Source: Methylobacterium hispanicum (lineage in GTDB: Bacteria; Pseudomonadota; Alphaproteobacteria; Rhizobiales; Beijerinckiaceae). Taken from it: DNA of 64,000 nt. Shown here in pieces: positions 30,165 through 38,279 of the stretch. The DNA is taken from assembly GCF_022179285.1 (NCBI RefSeq), contig NZ_BPQO01000021.1, forward strand, positions 58,525 to 122,524, in the 5' to 3' direction. The notes below the pieces were generated by a model, which saw only the letters and a list, made by a program, of their open reading frames with translations, was not told the DNA's origin and did no database searches. Both the position numbers and the translations under genes were made by a program. Position 1 is the stretch's first letter; each line of letters starts with the position of its first letter.

Positions 30165-31440
30165 TCTCGATCTCCCCGCTGGGCAGCACGTGCCAGGTCT
30201 GGATGCCGTTGTTGTGGTAGATCGAGTTCAGGCCGCGGTGTTGGCGCAGGGCCGCCTTGGTCGGCTGGACGTAGCCGGTCTCGTCCATGGCGCGGGACTG
30301 GATCAGCAGCGGATCGCCGTTCCAGTCGAACTCATAATAGAAACGCGTCAGCGCCTTATCGAGGACCGGCCCGTCGAGCCGCGCGGCCCGCCAGTTGCGG
30401 CCGCCATCGAGCGAGACGTCCACGCCCTTGATCGCGCCCCGCCCCGACCACGCCAAGCCCGAAAGCACGGTGAAGCCCTTACCGTGGATGGGCGCCTGCG
30501 GACTCGGATTGGTGATGACGGACTTCGCGTCCATGGCCCAGGTGAAGCGCCGCGCCTGACCGTCCGGCATGAGTGCCGTGTACTTCGACGTCTCCTCGCG
30601 GGTGTGCCAGGGCTCGTCGCCGACCTTGATCCGGCGCAGCCACTTCACCCACATGTTGCCTTGCCATCCCGGCAGGACGAGGCGGAGCGGATAGCCGTGC
30701 TCGGGATAGAGCGCCTCTCCGTTCATGGCGTAGGCGACGATGGCGTCGTCGAACGCTTTCTCGATCGGCACGGAGCGGGTCATCGCCGCGGCGTCGGCGC
30801 CCTCCGGCAACAGCCACTTGGCGTTGGTCTTGAGACCGGCTTCTTCGAGCAAGCGCTTGAGCGGGACGCCCGTGTACATGACGCAGTGGATCATGCCGTG
30901 GGTGAACTGACAGCCGTTGAGCTGCGCGCCCTTCCACTCCATGCCGGAATTGGCCGCGCATTCGAGGAACGCGATCCGGTTGACGCGGGGGAAGCGCTTG
31001 ATGTCCTCCAGCGTCAGCATCAGCGGCTTCTCGACGAGGCCGTGGATCATCAACCGATGCTCGGACGGATCGATCTCGGCGATGCCGCCATGGTGGCGCT
31101 CGAAGCCCAGGCCGTTCGGGGTGATGATTCCCTCCAGCTGGTGCAGCGGCGTGAAGCTGACCGAACTCTGGCGCGAGGCGGTCAGCCATTCGACGTCGCG
31201 GCGGATCACGTCCACCTCGAACTTCGACGGGCGGCCGTAGGGCCGGCTGACGACACCCTCACCGAGCGACTGCGACCATTCCGGTACGCTCGGCGGAAGG
31301 TTCTTCGCGTCCGGCGCGGCGGCTGCGCGGCCCGCAAAAGCCCCCGTGCCGACCGCTCCGCCGAGGGCGAGGCCGGTGCGCAGGAAGGATCTTCGAGAGG
31401 TTGGCCCGGACGGATCGGGGCGCGGCTTCGGTTCAGACAT
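30148..31440 (-). CDS. soxC: SoxC, molybdenum subunit of sulfur dehydrogenase
   Basis: The 430-residue protein carries a Tat leader (SRRSFLRTGLALGGAVG) and the sulfite-oxidase fold. The molybdenum-coordinating Cys161 lies in AFLECAANSG; a MYTGVPLKRLLEE segment and the C-terminal dimerisation domain (SLDGGRNWRAARL) follow. With SoxD it removes six electrons from SoxY-bound sulfane sulfur, which gives the full eight-electron thiosulfate oxidation and no sulfur globules. A SoxR-type operator candidate lies 31-42 bp upstream of its start. Confidence 0.93.
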   Translation of the reverse strand: MSEPKPRPDPSGPTSRRSFLRTGLALGGAVGTGAFAGRAAAAPDAKNLPPSVPEWSQSLGEGVVSRPYGRPSKFEVDVIRRDVEWLTASRQSSVSFTPLHQLEGIITPNGLGFERHHGGIAEIDPSEHRLMIHGLVEKPLMLTLEDIKRFPRVNRIAFLECAANSGMEWKGAQLNGCQFTHGMIHCVMYTGVPLKRLLEEAGLKTNAKWLLPEGADAAAMTRSVPIEKAFDDAIVAYAMNGEALYPEHGYPLRLVLPGWQGNMWVKWLRRIKVGDEPWHTREETSKYTALMPDGQARRFTWAMDAKSVITNPSPQAPIHGKGFTVLSGLAWSGRGAIKGVDVSLDGGRNWRAARLDGPVLDKALTRFYYEFDWNGDPLLIQSRAMDETGYVQPTKAALRQHRGLNSIYHNNGIQTWHVLPSGEIENVEVA

Positions 31441-31470
31441 CGGCCTCTCCGAACTGTTTCAAGTATAGCA

Positions 31471-31482
31471 ATGTGTGAATAT
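31471..31482. promoter_or_regulatory. Candidate SoxR operator upstream of soxC
   Basis: ATGTGTGAATAT matches the sequence upstream of soxX (ATATGCGAATAT) at 10 of 12 positions. It lies in the 53-bp gap between soxB and soxC, placed to repress soxCD separately from soxXYZAB. Confidence 0.45.
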
Positions 31483-31493
31483 ATTGGAGACGA

Positions 31494-33173
31494 CTAGGCG
31501 CCACGGACGGTGACCTGCGCGGGCGTCGGGTTCACCGTTCCCTTGGCCTTGATGTGCGAGGAGACGACGTCCCAGATCGGCGGGCCGTCGGTGCCCTCGT
31601 TGACGCTCGCCCATCCTGCCACGGTGTAGCTGGTGCCAGCCTCGATGGGTTTGCCGGTGCGCAGGAGGGTGAGGTCTGAGATGCGGCTGCCGGCCGGGCG
31701 AGCGACGTCGATGGCGTAGGACACGCCGCCCACCCGCACCATGTCGCCACCTTGCTGGTAGTACGGATCGGCGTTGAAGAGGTTGTCGGCCACGTCCTCC
31801 AGCACCTCCTTCAGCCGGGCGCCGGTCATCGGCATCCGATAAGCCGCCGGGTAGGTGATGGCGGTGGCGTTGTAGACGTCCTCGCGGGTTATCGACTGGC
31901 CGGGCAGGAGGGTCGTGCCCCAGCGGAAGCCGGGCGAGAGGGCAATCTCAGCCTCTCGCTCGGACAGGAGCGCATCGCAGATCATGTCGTCGAGCGTGCC
32001 GTTGAAGTTGCCCCGCCGGTAGAGCAGGGCCTCGGTCCGGCCGAGTTCCTCCTTCAGCATCGCCTCGTGGGGCGCACGGATCGACCGGATCTTGGCCGCC
32101 ATCGTCTTCTCTGGGGCGATGATATCGGAGAAGATCGGGATGAGCTTCGAACGGTAGCCCTTCACGGCCCCGTCCCGCACGTCGAGGTCGACGCGGGTGA
32201 GGAACTTGCCGTGGCTGCCCGAGGCGATGAGTAGGGTGTTGCCGACCTTTACCGCCTGAGGCAGCGCGTCGTGCGTGTGTCCGGTGAGTACGACGTCGAT
32301 TCCCTTCACCCGCGAGGCGAGCTTGCGGTCCACGTCGAAGCCGTTGTGGGAGAGCAGCACGACGAGGTCGGCGCCCTCCTTCCGGGCCTTGTCGACGCTC
32401 GCTTGCACGTCCTCCTCGCGGATGCCGAAGGACCAGCCGGGGATCATCCAGCGAGGGTTGGCGATGGGCGTGTAGGGAAAGGCCTGCCCGATCACCGCGA
32501 CCTTCGCGCCGCCGCGCTCGAACATCTTCGTGGCCTCGAAGGCCGGCTCGTTCCATTCGGCGTCGCGAACGTTCTGGCCCAGGAACGGGCAGCCGAGCCC
32601 GTCCACGATCTCCTTAACCCGTTCGGTGCCGAGGGTGAACTCCCAGTGGCCCGTCATGGCGTCGGGCTTCAGCAGCGCCATGCAGTCGACCATGTCCTGG
32701 CCCTTGCTCACCATCGAGGTGTAGCTGTTCTGCCAAGTGTCGCCGCCGTCCAGGAACAGCACCTTGTCGCCTCGCTCGGCGCGGATCGCGTCGAGCACCG
32801 TGGCGATCCGGTCGAGGCCGCCCATCCGGCCATAGCTGCGGGCCAGCGCGACGTAGTCCTCCGGCGTGAGCGCATAGGCCAGCGGCGAGCCGCCGGGGAT
32901 GCCGTAGAGGTCGAGGTAGGCGCGTCCGGTGACGTGGGGGACCTGACCGCGCGCCTCGCCCATCCCGAGGTTGGTCGAGGGCTCGCGGAACAGCACGGGC
33001 CGCAACTGCGCGTGGATGTCGGTGAGATGGACCAGGGTGACGTTGCCCATCGGCTCGAAGGCCAGGAGGTCGTCCTGGGTCAGGCGCTGCTGGGCGAAGG
33101 CGCGGGTCCAGCCCGTCGGCACCAGGGCCGCGGTGGCGGCGGCGATCTGCAGGAAGTCGCGGCGTGAGGTCAT
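31494..33173 (-). CDS. soxB: SoxB, thiosulfohydrolase
   Basis: The 559-residue protein has a Tat leader (SRRDFLQIAAATAAL) and the two-domain 5'-nucleotidase-like fold. The di-manganese site motifs are LVHLTDIHAQ, DGGDTWQNS, LLSHNGFDVD and TGHTHDALP; GHWEFTLG is the SoxB form of the catalytic block. It hydrolyses sulfate from SoxY-bound sulfonates, the central recycling step of the Sox cycle. It follows soxA after 15 bp on the same strand. Confidence 0.95.
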   Translation of the reverse strand: MTSRRDFLQIAAATAALVPTGWTRAFAQQRLTQDDLLAFEPMGNVTLVHLTDIHAQLRPVLFREPSTNLGMGEARGQVPHVTGRAYLDLYGIPGGSPLAYALTPEDYVALARSYGRMGGLDRIATVLDAIRAERGDKVLFLDGGDTWQNSYTSMVSKGQDMVDCMALLKPDAMTGHWEFTLGTERVKEIVDGLGCPFLGQNVRDAEWNEPAFEATKMFERGGAKVAVIGQAFPYTPIANPRWMIPGWSFGIREEDVQASVDKARKEGADLVVLLSHNGFDVDRKLASRVKGIDVVLTGHTHDALPQAVKVGNTLLIASGSHGKFLTRVDLDVRDGAVKGYRSKLIPIFSDIIAPEKTMAAKIRSIRAPHEAMLKEELGRTEALLYRRGNFNGTLDDMICDALLSEREAEIALSPGFRWGTTLLPGQSITREDVYNATAITYPAAYRMPMTGARLKEVLEDVADNLFNADPYYQQGGDMVRVGGVSYAIDVARPAGSRISDLTLLRTGKPIEAGTSYTVAGWASVNEGTDGPPIWDVVSSHIKAKGTVNPTPAQVTVRGA

Positions 33174-33188
33174 GGCAGGATCAGGCCC

Positions 33189-34055
33189 TCAGTTGCGCAC
33201 GGCGGGCGTCTCGACCGGAAGGCCGAGGCCGCGCCACGCGACGTAGGTCTCCAGGGCGAGGAACTCGTCGGAGAGCGGCTTGAACGGCGTGGCCCGGACG
33301 TCCTGCATGCAACCTTCCATGCGCTCGTGGAGCGGCACCAGCCGCTGGTCGCGCAGGCGGTAGACGGGGAATCCGTTGCTCTGCCCCTGGCTGAGGAAGT
33401 CGGCCCGGAGATACTTGCCGTGGTTCTTCTCGTGGCAGCTCGCGCAAGCGAGATCGAGTTGGCCGTTCCGCTGGTAGTAGAGCGATTGTCCTCGCTCGAA
33501 CCAGGGCGTCATGGGCCCGTCCACCTTCACGGCGACCGGCATCCCGCGGGACTGGTTACGGACGTAGGTGGTCATGGCCGTAAGTTCGGACGAGCCGAAG
33601 GCCCAGGGCTCGGCTTTCAGGGCGCCGCTGCGGCAGATGTTGATCCGCTGCTCCAGATTGACCGGCTTGCCGAGCTTCTCGTTCCACTTCGGATAGGCCG
33701 CCGCGACGCCCTTCATCGAGGTCGATGCCTCGTTGTGGCAGCTCGCACAGGACTTTCCCGCCGCGCCATCGACCTTCGACCAGAGTTCCTCTCCCTGCTC
33801 CACGGCGAGGAAGCCCGGATTGTTGAAGTCGTCGGCCTGCATGTCCTGCGTTTCCTTGGAGCGGAAATACAGGCCGGAGACAACTTCATCAAACGGGGAA
33901 TTCGGGTTCTGGACCTTGAGGCCGTGCGCCTGCCAGGCCGGACGCTCGGACCCTTCCTTAGCGGCGGGCGCGGAGGGCATGTCCTGCGCATGGGGTGCGA
34001 CGGCCAGCGCGACGAGCGCGAGCGCGGTGACGGCAAAGGGAATGGGGCGGACCAT
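33189..34055 (-). CDS. soxA: SoxA, L-cysteine S-thiosulfotransferase dihaem subunit
   Basis: The 288-residue protein begins at the ATG at 34055 with a signal peptide (ending APHAQ-DM). Two CxxCH sites are present (Cys103-Cys106-His107 and Cys204-Cys207-His208), as in dihaem SoxA. The catalytic cysteine, which becomes a persulfide haem ligand in the family, is Cys249 in RMEGCMQDVRATPF. With SoxX it oxidatively joins thiosulfate to the SoxY cysteine. The 58-bp gap to soxZ and the same strand place it in the soxXYZAB operon. Confidence 0.95.
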   Translation of the reverse strand: MVRPIPFAVTALALVALAVAPHAQDMPSAPAAKEGSERPAWQAHGLKVQNPNSPFDEVVSGLYFRSKETQDMQADDFNNPGFLAVEQGEELWSKVDGAAGKSCASCHNEASTSMKGVAAAYPKWNEKLGKPVNLEQRINICRSGALKAEPWAFGSSELTAMTTYVRNQSRGMPVAVKVDGPMTPWFERGQSLYYQRNGQLDLACASCHEKNHGKYLRADFLSQGQSNGFPVYRLRDQRLVPLHERMEGCMQDVRATPFKPLSDEFLALETYVAWRGLGLPVETPAVRN

Positions 34056-34113
34056 TGCGAGGGCTCCGGCGCGGCGGGGGAGGCGCTCCGGGGCAATCGG
34101 CCCCGGGCGCGCG

Positions 34114-34443
34114 TCAGGCGACCTTGATCTGCTCGGTGGCCTGGGTCTTCGACCCGTCGTCATCGATCCAAGTGAAGGTCAGCGTGCCGGTTTCCTCGGG
34201 TCTGATCTTGAACTGGAAGTAGGGGTTGGCGGAGACCGCGCTCTCTATGTCGGCGCTGAAGATCGTCTTGCCATTCAGGTCGCAGGTGAACTTATTCAGG
34301 ATCTTGCGCGGGATCGTCTTCCCGTCCTTGTCCTTGCGCTGGCCGGATTCCATCGTGTGTGAGACGAGCGTCTTCACCTCGATGATGTCTCCCTTTGCGA
34401 CATCCTTCTTGTCCAGTTTGATCCGCGGCTTCACGTCGGCCAT
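34114..34443 (-). CDS. soxZ: SoxZ, sulfur carrier partner
   Basis: The 109-residue protein has the SoxZ immunoglobulin-like fold and conserved blocks VKTLVSHTMESGQRKD, IPRKILNKFTCDLNG and NPYFQFKIR. It has no leader; in known systems it crosses the membrane folded, in complex with SoxY. It stabilises SoxY and presents the carrier arm to the other Sox enzymes. Confidence 0.95.
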   Translation of the reverse strand: MADVKPRIKLDKKDVAKGDIIEVKTLVSHTMESGQRKDKDGKTIPRKILNKFTCDLNGKTIFSADIESAVSANPYFQFKIRPEETGTLTFTWIDDDGSKTQATEQIKVA

Positions 34444-34482
34444 GTGGTCCTCCCGTCCTCGTTCGATGCTGTTGCGTGTGGG

Positions 34483-34953
34483 TTAGCCGCCGCAGCCGCC
34501 GATGGTGACCTTCACCTGGCGGACGTCGCTGAAGACCGAGCCGTCGTTCATGCGGGCGACCGCGATGACGTTCTGCGTCTCGGCAAGACGGATGCGCGTG
34601 TTCGCCTCGGCGACGCTCGACGGCGTGAAGTGGAAGCTGATGACGCCGGGGTTCGGATTGCCCTCGGCAACGATCATCACCTCCTCGACATAGCTCTCCG
34701 GCGTCATCGGCACGTCGACGCTCACCGTCATCGGTACGGTGTTGCCGTTCTCGGCGATCTCGGGGAGTTCGAGCTTGACCTTGCCCCTCACGGGCTCCTT
34801 GCCGCGGGTGAAGGCCTTGATGGCCTCATCGGTCGCAGGCTTCGCGGCCAGGGCCGGTCCAGCGCGGAAGGCGAAGGCGGTTGCCACGACGGCTCCGGTG
34901 CCGAAGGCCAGGGCTTGGCGGCGGTTCAATGCGGGGATCTTGGCAGAGGTCAT
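34483..34953 (-). CDS. soxY: SoxY, sulfur carrier protein
   Basis: The 156-residue protein has a Tat-type leader (NRRQALAFGTGAVVATAF) and ends in the carrier-arm sequence GGCGG, where Cys154 covalently holds thiosulfate and its oxidation intermediates. The body is the SoxY beta-sandwich (VKLELPEIAENGNTVPMTVS). All carrier-arm residues are intact. Confidence 0.95.
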   Translation of the reverse strand: MTSAKIPALNRRQALAFGTGAVVATAFAFRAGPALAAKPATDEAIKAFTRGKEPVRGKVKLELPEIAENGNTVPMTVSVDVPMTPESYVEEVMIVAEGNPNPGVISFHFTPSSVAEANTRIRLAETQNVIAVARMNDGSVFSDVRQVKVTIGGCGG

Positions 34954-34980
34954 GGGAAGCGGCTCCTTCAGCCCGCGAGA

Positions 34981-35457
34981 TCACTTCAGGGTCGTGAGGT
35001 AGGCGACGACGTCCTCGACCTGCTGCGCGGTCAGGATCGGCTTGCCCTGGAACTCGGGACGCACGCGATGAAGGCCCTCGATCCGGTAGAAGGCAGGCAT
35101 CACGGTCGCCTCGGTGAAGACGTGCTTCGGGTTGACGACGATCATGCGCAGATGCGCCGCGTCCCACCGTTCGGCGACGCCGTCGAGGGAGGGTCCGATC
35201 TCGCCGTGAAAGGACTCGGTGCTCAGCGAAGAGACCTGATGGCAGCCGAGGCAGTTGCCCTGGCGGCGGTTCACCACGACCTTGGCGCCGGCCGCCGCAT
35301 TCCCCGGCTTGTCGGTAAGCGGCTCGGGGATCGCGTCGCTGCCGTCGACGGCCACGACCTTGAACGGTGCAAGCCCGGTTGAAGCCGTCTCGGCTCCGGC
35401 GGCGGTCGCGAGGACGCAAAGTCCTGCGAGCGCAAAGGCTGTGATCGGCCTACGCAT
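34981..35457 (-). CDS. soxX: SoxX, monohaem cytochrome subunit
   Basis: The 158-residue protein starts at the ATG at 35457 with a signal peptide (ending AAGA-ET). The haem site is NCLGCHQVSS (Cys69, Cys72, His73), and a later methionine in ATVMPAFYR is the likely axial ligand. It accepts electrons from SoxA during thiosulfate coupling. It is the first gene of soxXYZAB and has its own 167-bp upstream region with an operator candidate. Confidence 0.93.
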   Translation of the reverse strand: MRRPITAFALAGLCVLATAAGAETASTGLAPFKVVAVDGSDAIPEPLTDKPGNAAAGAKVVVNRRQGNCLGCHQVSSLSTESFHGEIGPSLDGVAERWDAAHLRMIVVNPKHVFTEATVMPAFYRIEGLHRVRPEFQGKPILTAQQVEDVVAYLTTLK

Positions 35458-35540
35458 CTGGCGTTTCCTCGGTGCGCCGTCATTGCGGCGGGTGCGGTCG
35501 TTTCGAACCGCACGCACTGCCGATGGGCGAACCAATCGAC

Positions 35541-35552
35541 ATATGCGAATAT
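35541..35552. promoter_or_regulatory. Candidate SoxR operator upstream of soxX
   Basis: ATATGCGAATAT is an imperfect palindrome (ATAT-N4-ATAT) that lies 84 bp upstream of soxX in an AT-rich patch. The same core (TGYGAATWT) recurs upstream of soxC and between soxW and soxS. ArsR repressors of the SoxR/BigR group bind AT-rich palindromes of this kind. Confidence 0.5.
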
Positions 35553-35624
35553 TTGCAAGTTTGACGCTTATCGCTTTCGAGTCAAGCGTTAATCAGGAGG
35601 CCACCGATCATCGCGGCCGAACTG

Positions 35625-36200
35625 TTAGCCCCGCCGCGCCGCCTCCGGGGAGCGCAGGTAGTCCTGCAGGTTCGTACGCTCGTAGGCTCGCTCGGCCACG
35701 AAGGCGAAGGTTCGCCGGAACTCCTCAGGCGCGACATAACCCCGAAGGCGCAGGACCTCGCGCTGCTGAGGCGGCTTGTCCGCGAGCGTCGATTCTTCCG
35801 CCGGGAAAAACTGTATGCTCGGCGTGGAGTAGATCCCGTATTTCTCCGCGAAGCCCTTTTCGGAAAGGGTCTGCCCGTCAAAATCGGTGACTTCGCGCGA
35901 ACCGATGAAGTTCAACTGCAGGATATCGAAACGCTCGCGGATATACGTGCTCGTCGCCCGATCCGCGAAGTTCACGAGGTGGATCTGCTTGCAGTAGGGA
36001 CAGCCCTTCAACTCCCAAAGGACGGCAAGACGTTTGCCGTGGTCCCGGGCCGCCCTCAGATCGTCCGACAGGTCGAGGAAGCTTTCGAGGAACCAGGGCT
36101 CCCGGTAGAGACCGTCATCGCCCTGGATCGCCTGGGCCATGGCTTTGGAAGGCAGGCCAAGCGCGAGGGCACCCGCAAGGAACCGGCGCCGGGTCGACAT
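35625..36200 (-). CDS. soxW: SoxW, exported thioredoxin-like protein
   Basis: The 191-residue protein starts at the ATG at 36200 behind GGAGGGG. It has a signal region (STRRRFLAGALALGL) and a thioredoxin fold with active site GCPYC (Cys67-Cys70) and the cis-proline loop YGIYSTPSIQFF. SoxW reductases keep the SoxY cysteine reduced in the periplasm. The dedicated membrane electron donor SoxV is not found in the window; the DsbD at 44-46 kb could serve instead. Confidence 0.85.
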   Translation of the reverse strand: MSTRRRFLAGALALGLPSKAMAQAIQGDDGLYREPWFLESFLDLSDDLRAARDHGKRLAVLWELKGCPYCKQIHLVNFADRATSTYIRERFDILQLNFIGSREVTDFDGQTLSEKGFAEKYGIYSTPSIQFFPAEESTLADKPPQQREVLRLRGYVAPEEFRRTFAFVAERAYERTNLQDYLRSPEAARRG

Positions 36201-36235
36201 GACGTCCCCTCCAAATATTCTTGTTCGTGCATGTG

Positions 36236-36247
36236 TAGTGCGAATTT
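36236..36247. promoter_or_regulatory. Candidate SoxR half-operator between soxW and soxS
   Basis: TAGTGCGAATTT shares the TGYGAATWT core with the sites upstream of soxX and soxC and lies 36 bp upstream of soxW in the divergent soxW/soxS-soxR region. It is the weakest of the three matches. Confidence 0.35.
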
Positions 36248-36433
36248 CCCGCATCTGGCAATCCGTTGCCCCTGATACCCGCTGCTGCTGTGGCTTTGAG
36301 AGGAGGCGAGGTGAAGGGGCGATTGAGTCCGCTGTTCCGGGGCCAATCACAATCCCGGCGGCCACGTCGCTTCCACTCGAACACATTCGATTTTTGCTAT
36401 ATCAAAGTGATGGTCTTGAGCTTGGGAAGGTCG

Positions 36434-36799
36434 ATGCGGGAAACGAGGCGGGCAGTCATGGCGGGGGCTTGGGGGGGCGCCCTATGGCCTTGCTCCGTCG
36501 AGGCCGCCGAAATGGTCAAATTCGAGCGGCGCGGCTGCCCGTGGTGCAAGGTGTGGGACAAGGAGATCGGGCCGATCTATCCGAAGACGGATATCGGGAA
36601 GCGGGCGCCGTTGCGCCGTGTCGATCTCGACGCAGGCATCCCTCCCGGACTCACGCTCAAGCGCCCGATCCTCTACACACCGACATTCGTCCTCATCGAA
36701 GGCGGCGCCGAGGTCGACCGGATCGAGGGCTATCCGGGCGAGGAGTTTTTCTGGGGGCGGGCCGAGCGGTTGCTGAAACAGCTACCGGCTTCCCCGTGA
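36434..36799 (+). CDS. soxS: SoxS, thioredoxin-like protein
   Basis: The 121-residue protein starts at the ATG at 36434 (GGAAGG ribosome-binding site; an ATG at 36410 lacks one). A short export-type leader (about 1-25) is followed by the thioredoxin-like active site GCPWC (Cys35-Cys38) and the cis-proline loop YTPTFVLIEGG. SoxS reactivates the SoxYZ carrier in studied bacteria. It is divergent from soxW and 30 bp upstream of soxR. Confidence 0.82.
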   Translation: MRETRRAVMAGAWGGALWPCSVEAAEMVKFERRGCPWCKVWDKEIGPIYPKTDIGKRAPLRRVDLDAGIPPGLTLKRPILYTPTFVLIEGGAEVDRIEGYPGEEFFWGRAERLLKQLPASP

Positions 36800-36829
36800 C
36801 GGGTTTTAGACGGCAAGGAAAAGGGTGAG

Positions 36830-37189
36830 ATGATGCCGTTGCAGCAAGCGCAGCCGGTGACGAGCGCCGAGGCCCCGGGCAGCCTCGACCTGGAACTGTT
36901 GCTGGCCAATGCACGTGATGCCAGCGAGCTGCTGAAGGCTCTCGGCCACGAGGCGCGCCTTGTTATCCTTTGCCTGTTGGTCGAGGGCGAGCGCTCAGTC
37001 TCGGAACTGGAGCAACTGCTGAACCTGCGCCAGCCCGCCGTGTCCCAGCAGTTGGCGCGGTTGCGGGCCGACGATCTCGTCGAGGCCCGCCGCGACGGCA
37101 AGAACATCTACTATGCGCTGGCCCGGCCCGAGGTTCGCGAAATCATCGCTGCCTTGCACCGCGCCTTCTGCAACGGACGTACGCCGTAA
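36830..37189 (+). CDS. soxR: SoxR, ArsR-family persulfide-sensing repressor
   Basis: The 119-residue protein is a winged-helix ArsR repressor (LKALGHEARLVILCLL, recognition helix RQPAVSQQLARLRADDL, wing RRDGKNIYYAL). It keeps two cysteines, Cys48 and Cys114 (AFCNGRTP), in the positions used by SoxR/BigR/SqrR to form a sulfur bridge that releases DNA. Its likely targets are the operators near soxX, soxC and soxW. It shares an operon with soxS. Confidence 0.87.
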   Translation: MMPLQQAQPVTSAEAPGSLDLELLLANARDASELLKALGHEARLVILCLLVEGERSVSELEQLLNLRQPAVSQQLARLRADDLVEARRDGKNIYYALARPEVREIIAALHRAFCNGRTP

Positions 37190-37202
37190 CCTTTGAAGCC
37201 CC

Positions 37203-38264
37203 TCACGTATGTCGGTCTACGAGAAAGTAGAGACCCGCTCGGGCTCCGACGAGGATCGCGCCGAGGGCGAGCATCGAGCCGACCGACAGCGTCGAGAGAC
37301 CGCTCAACCCCTGGCCGATGGTGCAGCCGAGGGCAGTGACGCCGCCCGTGCCCATTAGGAACGCGCCGAGAAGGTGGCGCTTCACCTCCCGGGCATCGTC
37401 GGGCGCTTCCCAATAGAATTCGCCCGCTTGGCGTGCCGACGCGAAAGATCCGACCAGGACGCCGAAGACCGAGGCCACGCCGAAATCGATCTTCGTGCCG
37501 CTCGCGAGCATGGCGTAGAGCAACGTATCGCCGACAGGTCGAGCGAAGCTGAAGGAGCCGACCGCCTGGGTCTCGAACTCGTCGAAGCCCGCGCTTCCGT
37601 TGGCCCACCATCCGGCGACGATCACACATCCGATCACGATAGCGCCGACCAGCAGCCGCTTCGTCTCCCGGAAGGCGCCGCTCGTGAGCGCCGCGATACA
37701 GAAGCCGACGCCTACCACGACGCTCACGACAATGCGGCCCGCCTGATCGAGCCGCAGGAGAGCGCCGAGGCGCTGGCTTCCGAGATCGACGCTTAACGGC
37801 TCAGTAATCGTCACGCGCATGAGCGCCGTCACGCCGCTGATTGCCATATAGGCTGAGAGGCCGAGCACAAGCAGGACGAGGAGGGCTCGTAGGTCTCCCC
37901 CGCCGAGCCGAATGAGAGCCCCAAAGCTACAGGTCCCTACGAGCGCCATCCCAAAGCCGAACATCGCCCCGCCGAGGATCATCGCGCCCCATTCCAAGCG
38001 CGGCCCCGTGTAGATCGACCGGGAGAGGTCGAGACCGGCAGCGGCTTCCAAAAGTTGGGTGCCGAGGATGGCGATGCCAATCGCCAGCAGCCAAGCACGC
38101 GCGCGGCGGGTGTCACGCGCGTAGACGGCATCCTCGATGGCGCCGAGCGTGCAGAAGCGACCCCGCCGTGCGACCGTGCCGAGCAGTGCTCCAAGGGCGA
38201 GGCCGAGCGCCGCCCGGAGAAGGTAAGCAGGCAGCGTGTCCAACATCAGCCTAGATTCGTTCAC
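37203..38264 (-). CDS. YeeE/YedE-family sulfur-compound transporter (full length)
   Basis: The 353-residue membrane protein has about ten helices in two related halves, each with a characteristic cysteine: GTCSFGALIRLGGGDLR in the first and LGCTIGQGLSGLSTLSVGS in the second. YeeE-type channels import thiosulfate; homologues next to sox genes are sometimes called SoxT. It converges with soxR and lies 15 bp downstream of an ECF sigma gene on the same strand, so the two are probably co-transcribed. Confidence 0.85.
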   Translation of the reverse strand: MNESRLMLDTLPAYLLRAALGLALGALLGTVARRGRFCTLGAIEDAVYARDTRRARAWLLAIGIAILGTQLLEAAAGLDLSRSIYTGPRLEWGAMILGGAMFGFGMALVGTCSFGALIRLGGGDLRALLVLLVLGLSAYMAISGVTALMRVTITEPLSVDLGSQRLGALLRLDQAGRIVVSVVVGVGFCIAALTSGAFRETKRLLVGAIVIGCVIVAGWWANGSAGFDEFETQAVGSFSFARPVGDTLLYAMLASGTKIDFGVASVFGVLVGSFASARQAGEFYWEAPDDAREVKRHLLGAFLMGTGGVTALGCTIGQGLSGLSTLSVGSMLALGAILVGARAGLYFLVDRHT

Positions 38265-38279
38265 CCTTGAAAGGCCTTG

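Noticed and set aside
37203..38264. Direct involvement of the full YeeE gene in the BigR-like operon
   Set aside because: It lies downstream of the ECF sigma gene, after a 94-bp gap beyond the rhodanese gene, and no BigR-like site precedes it; linkage is possible but not shown.
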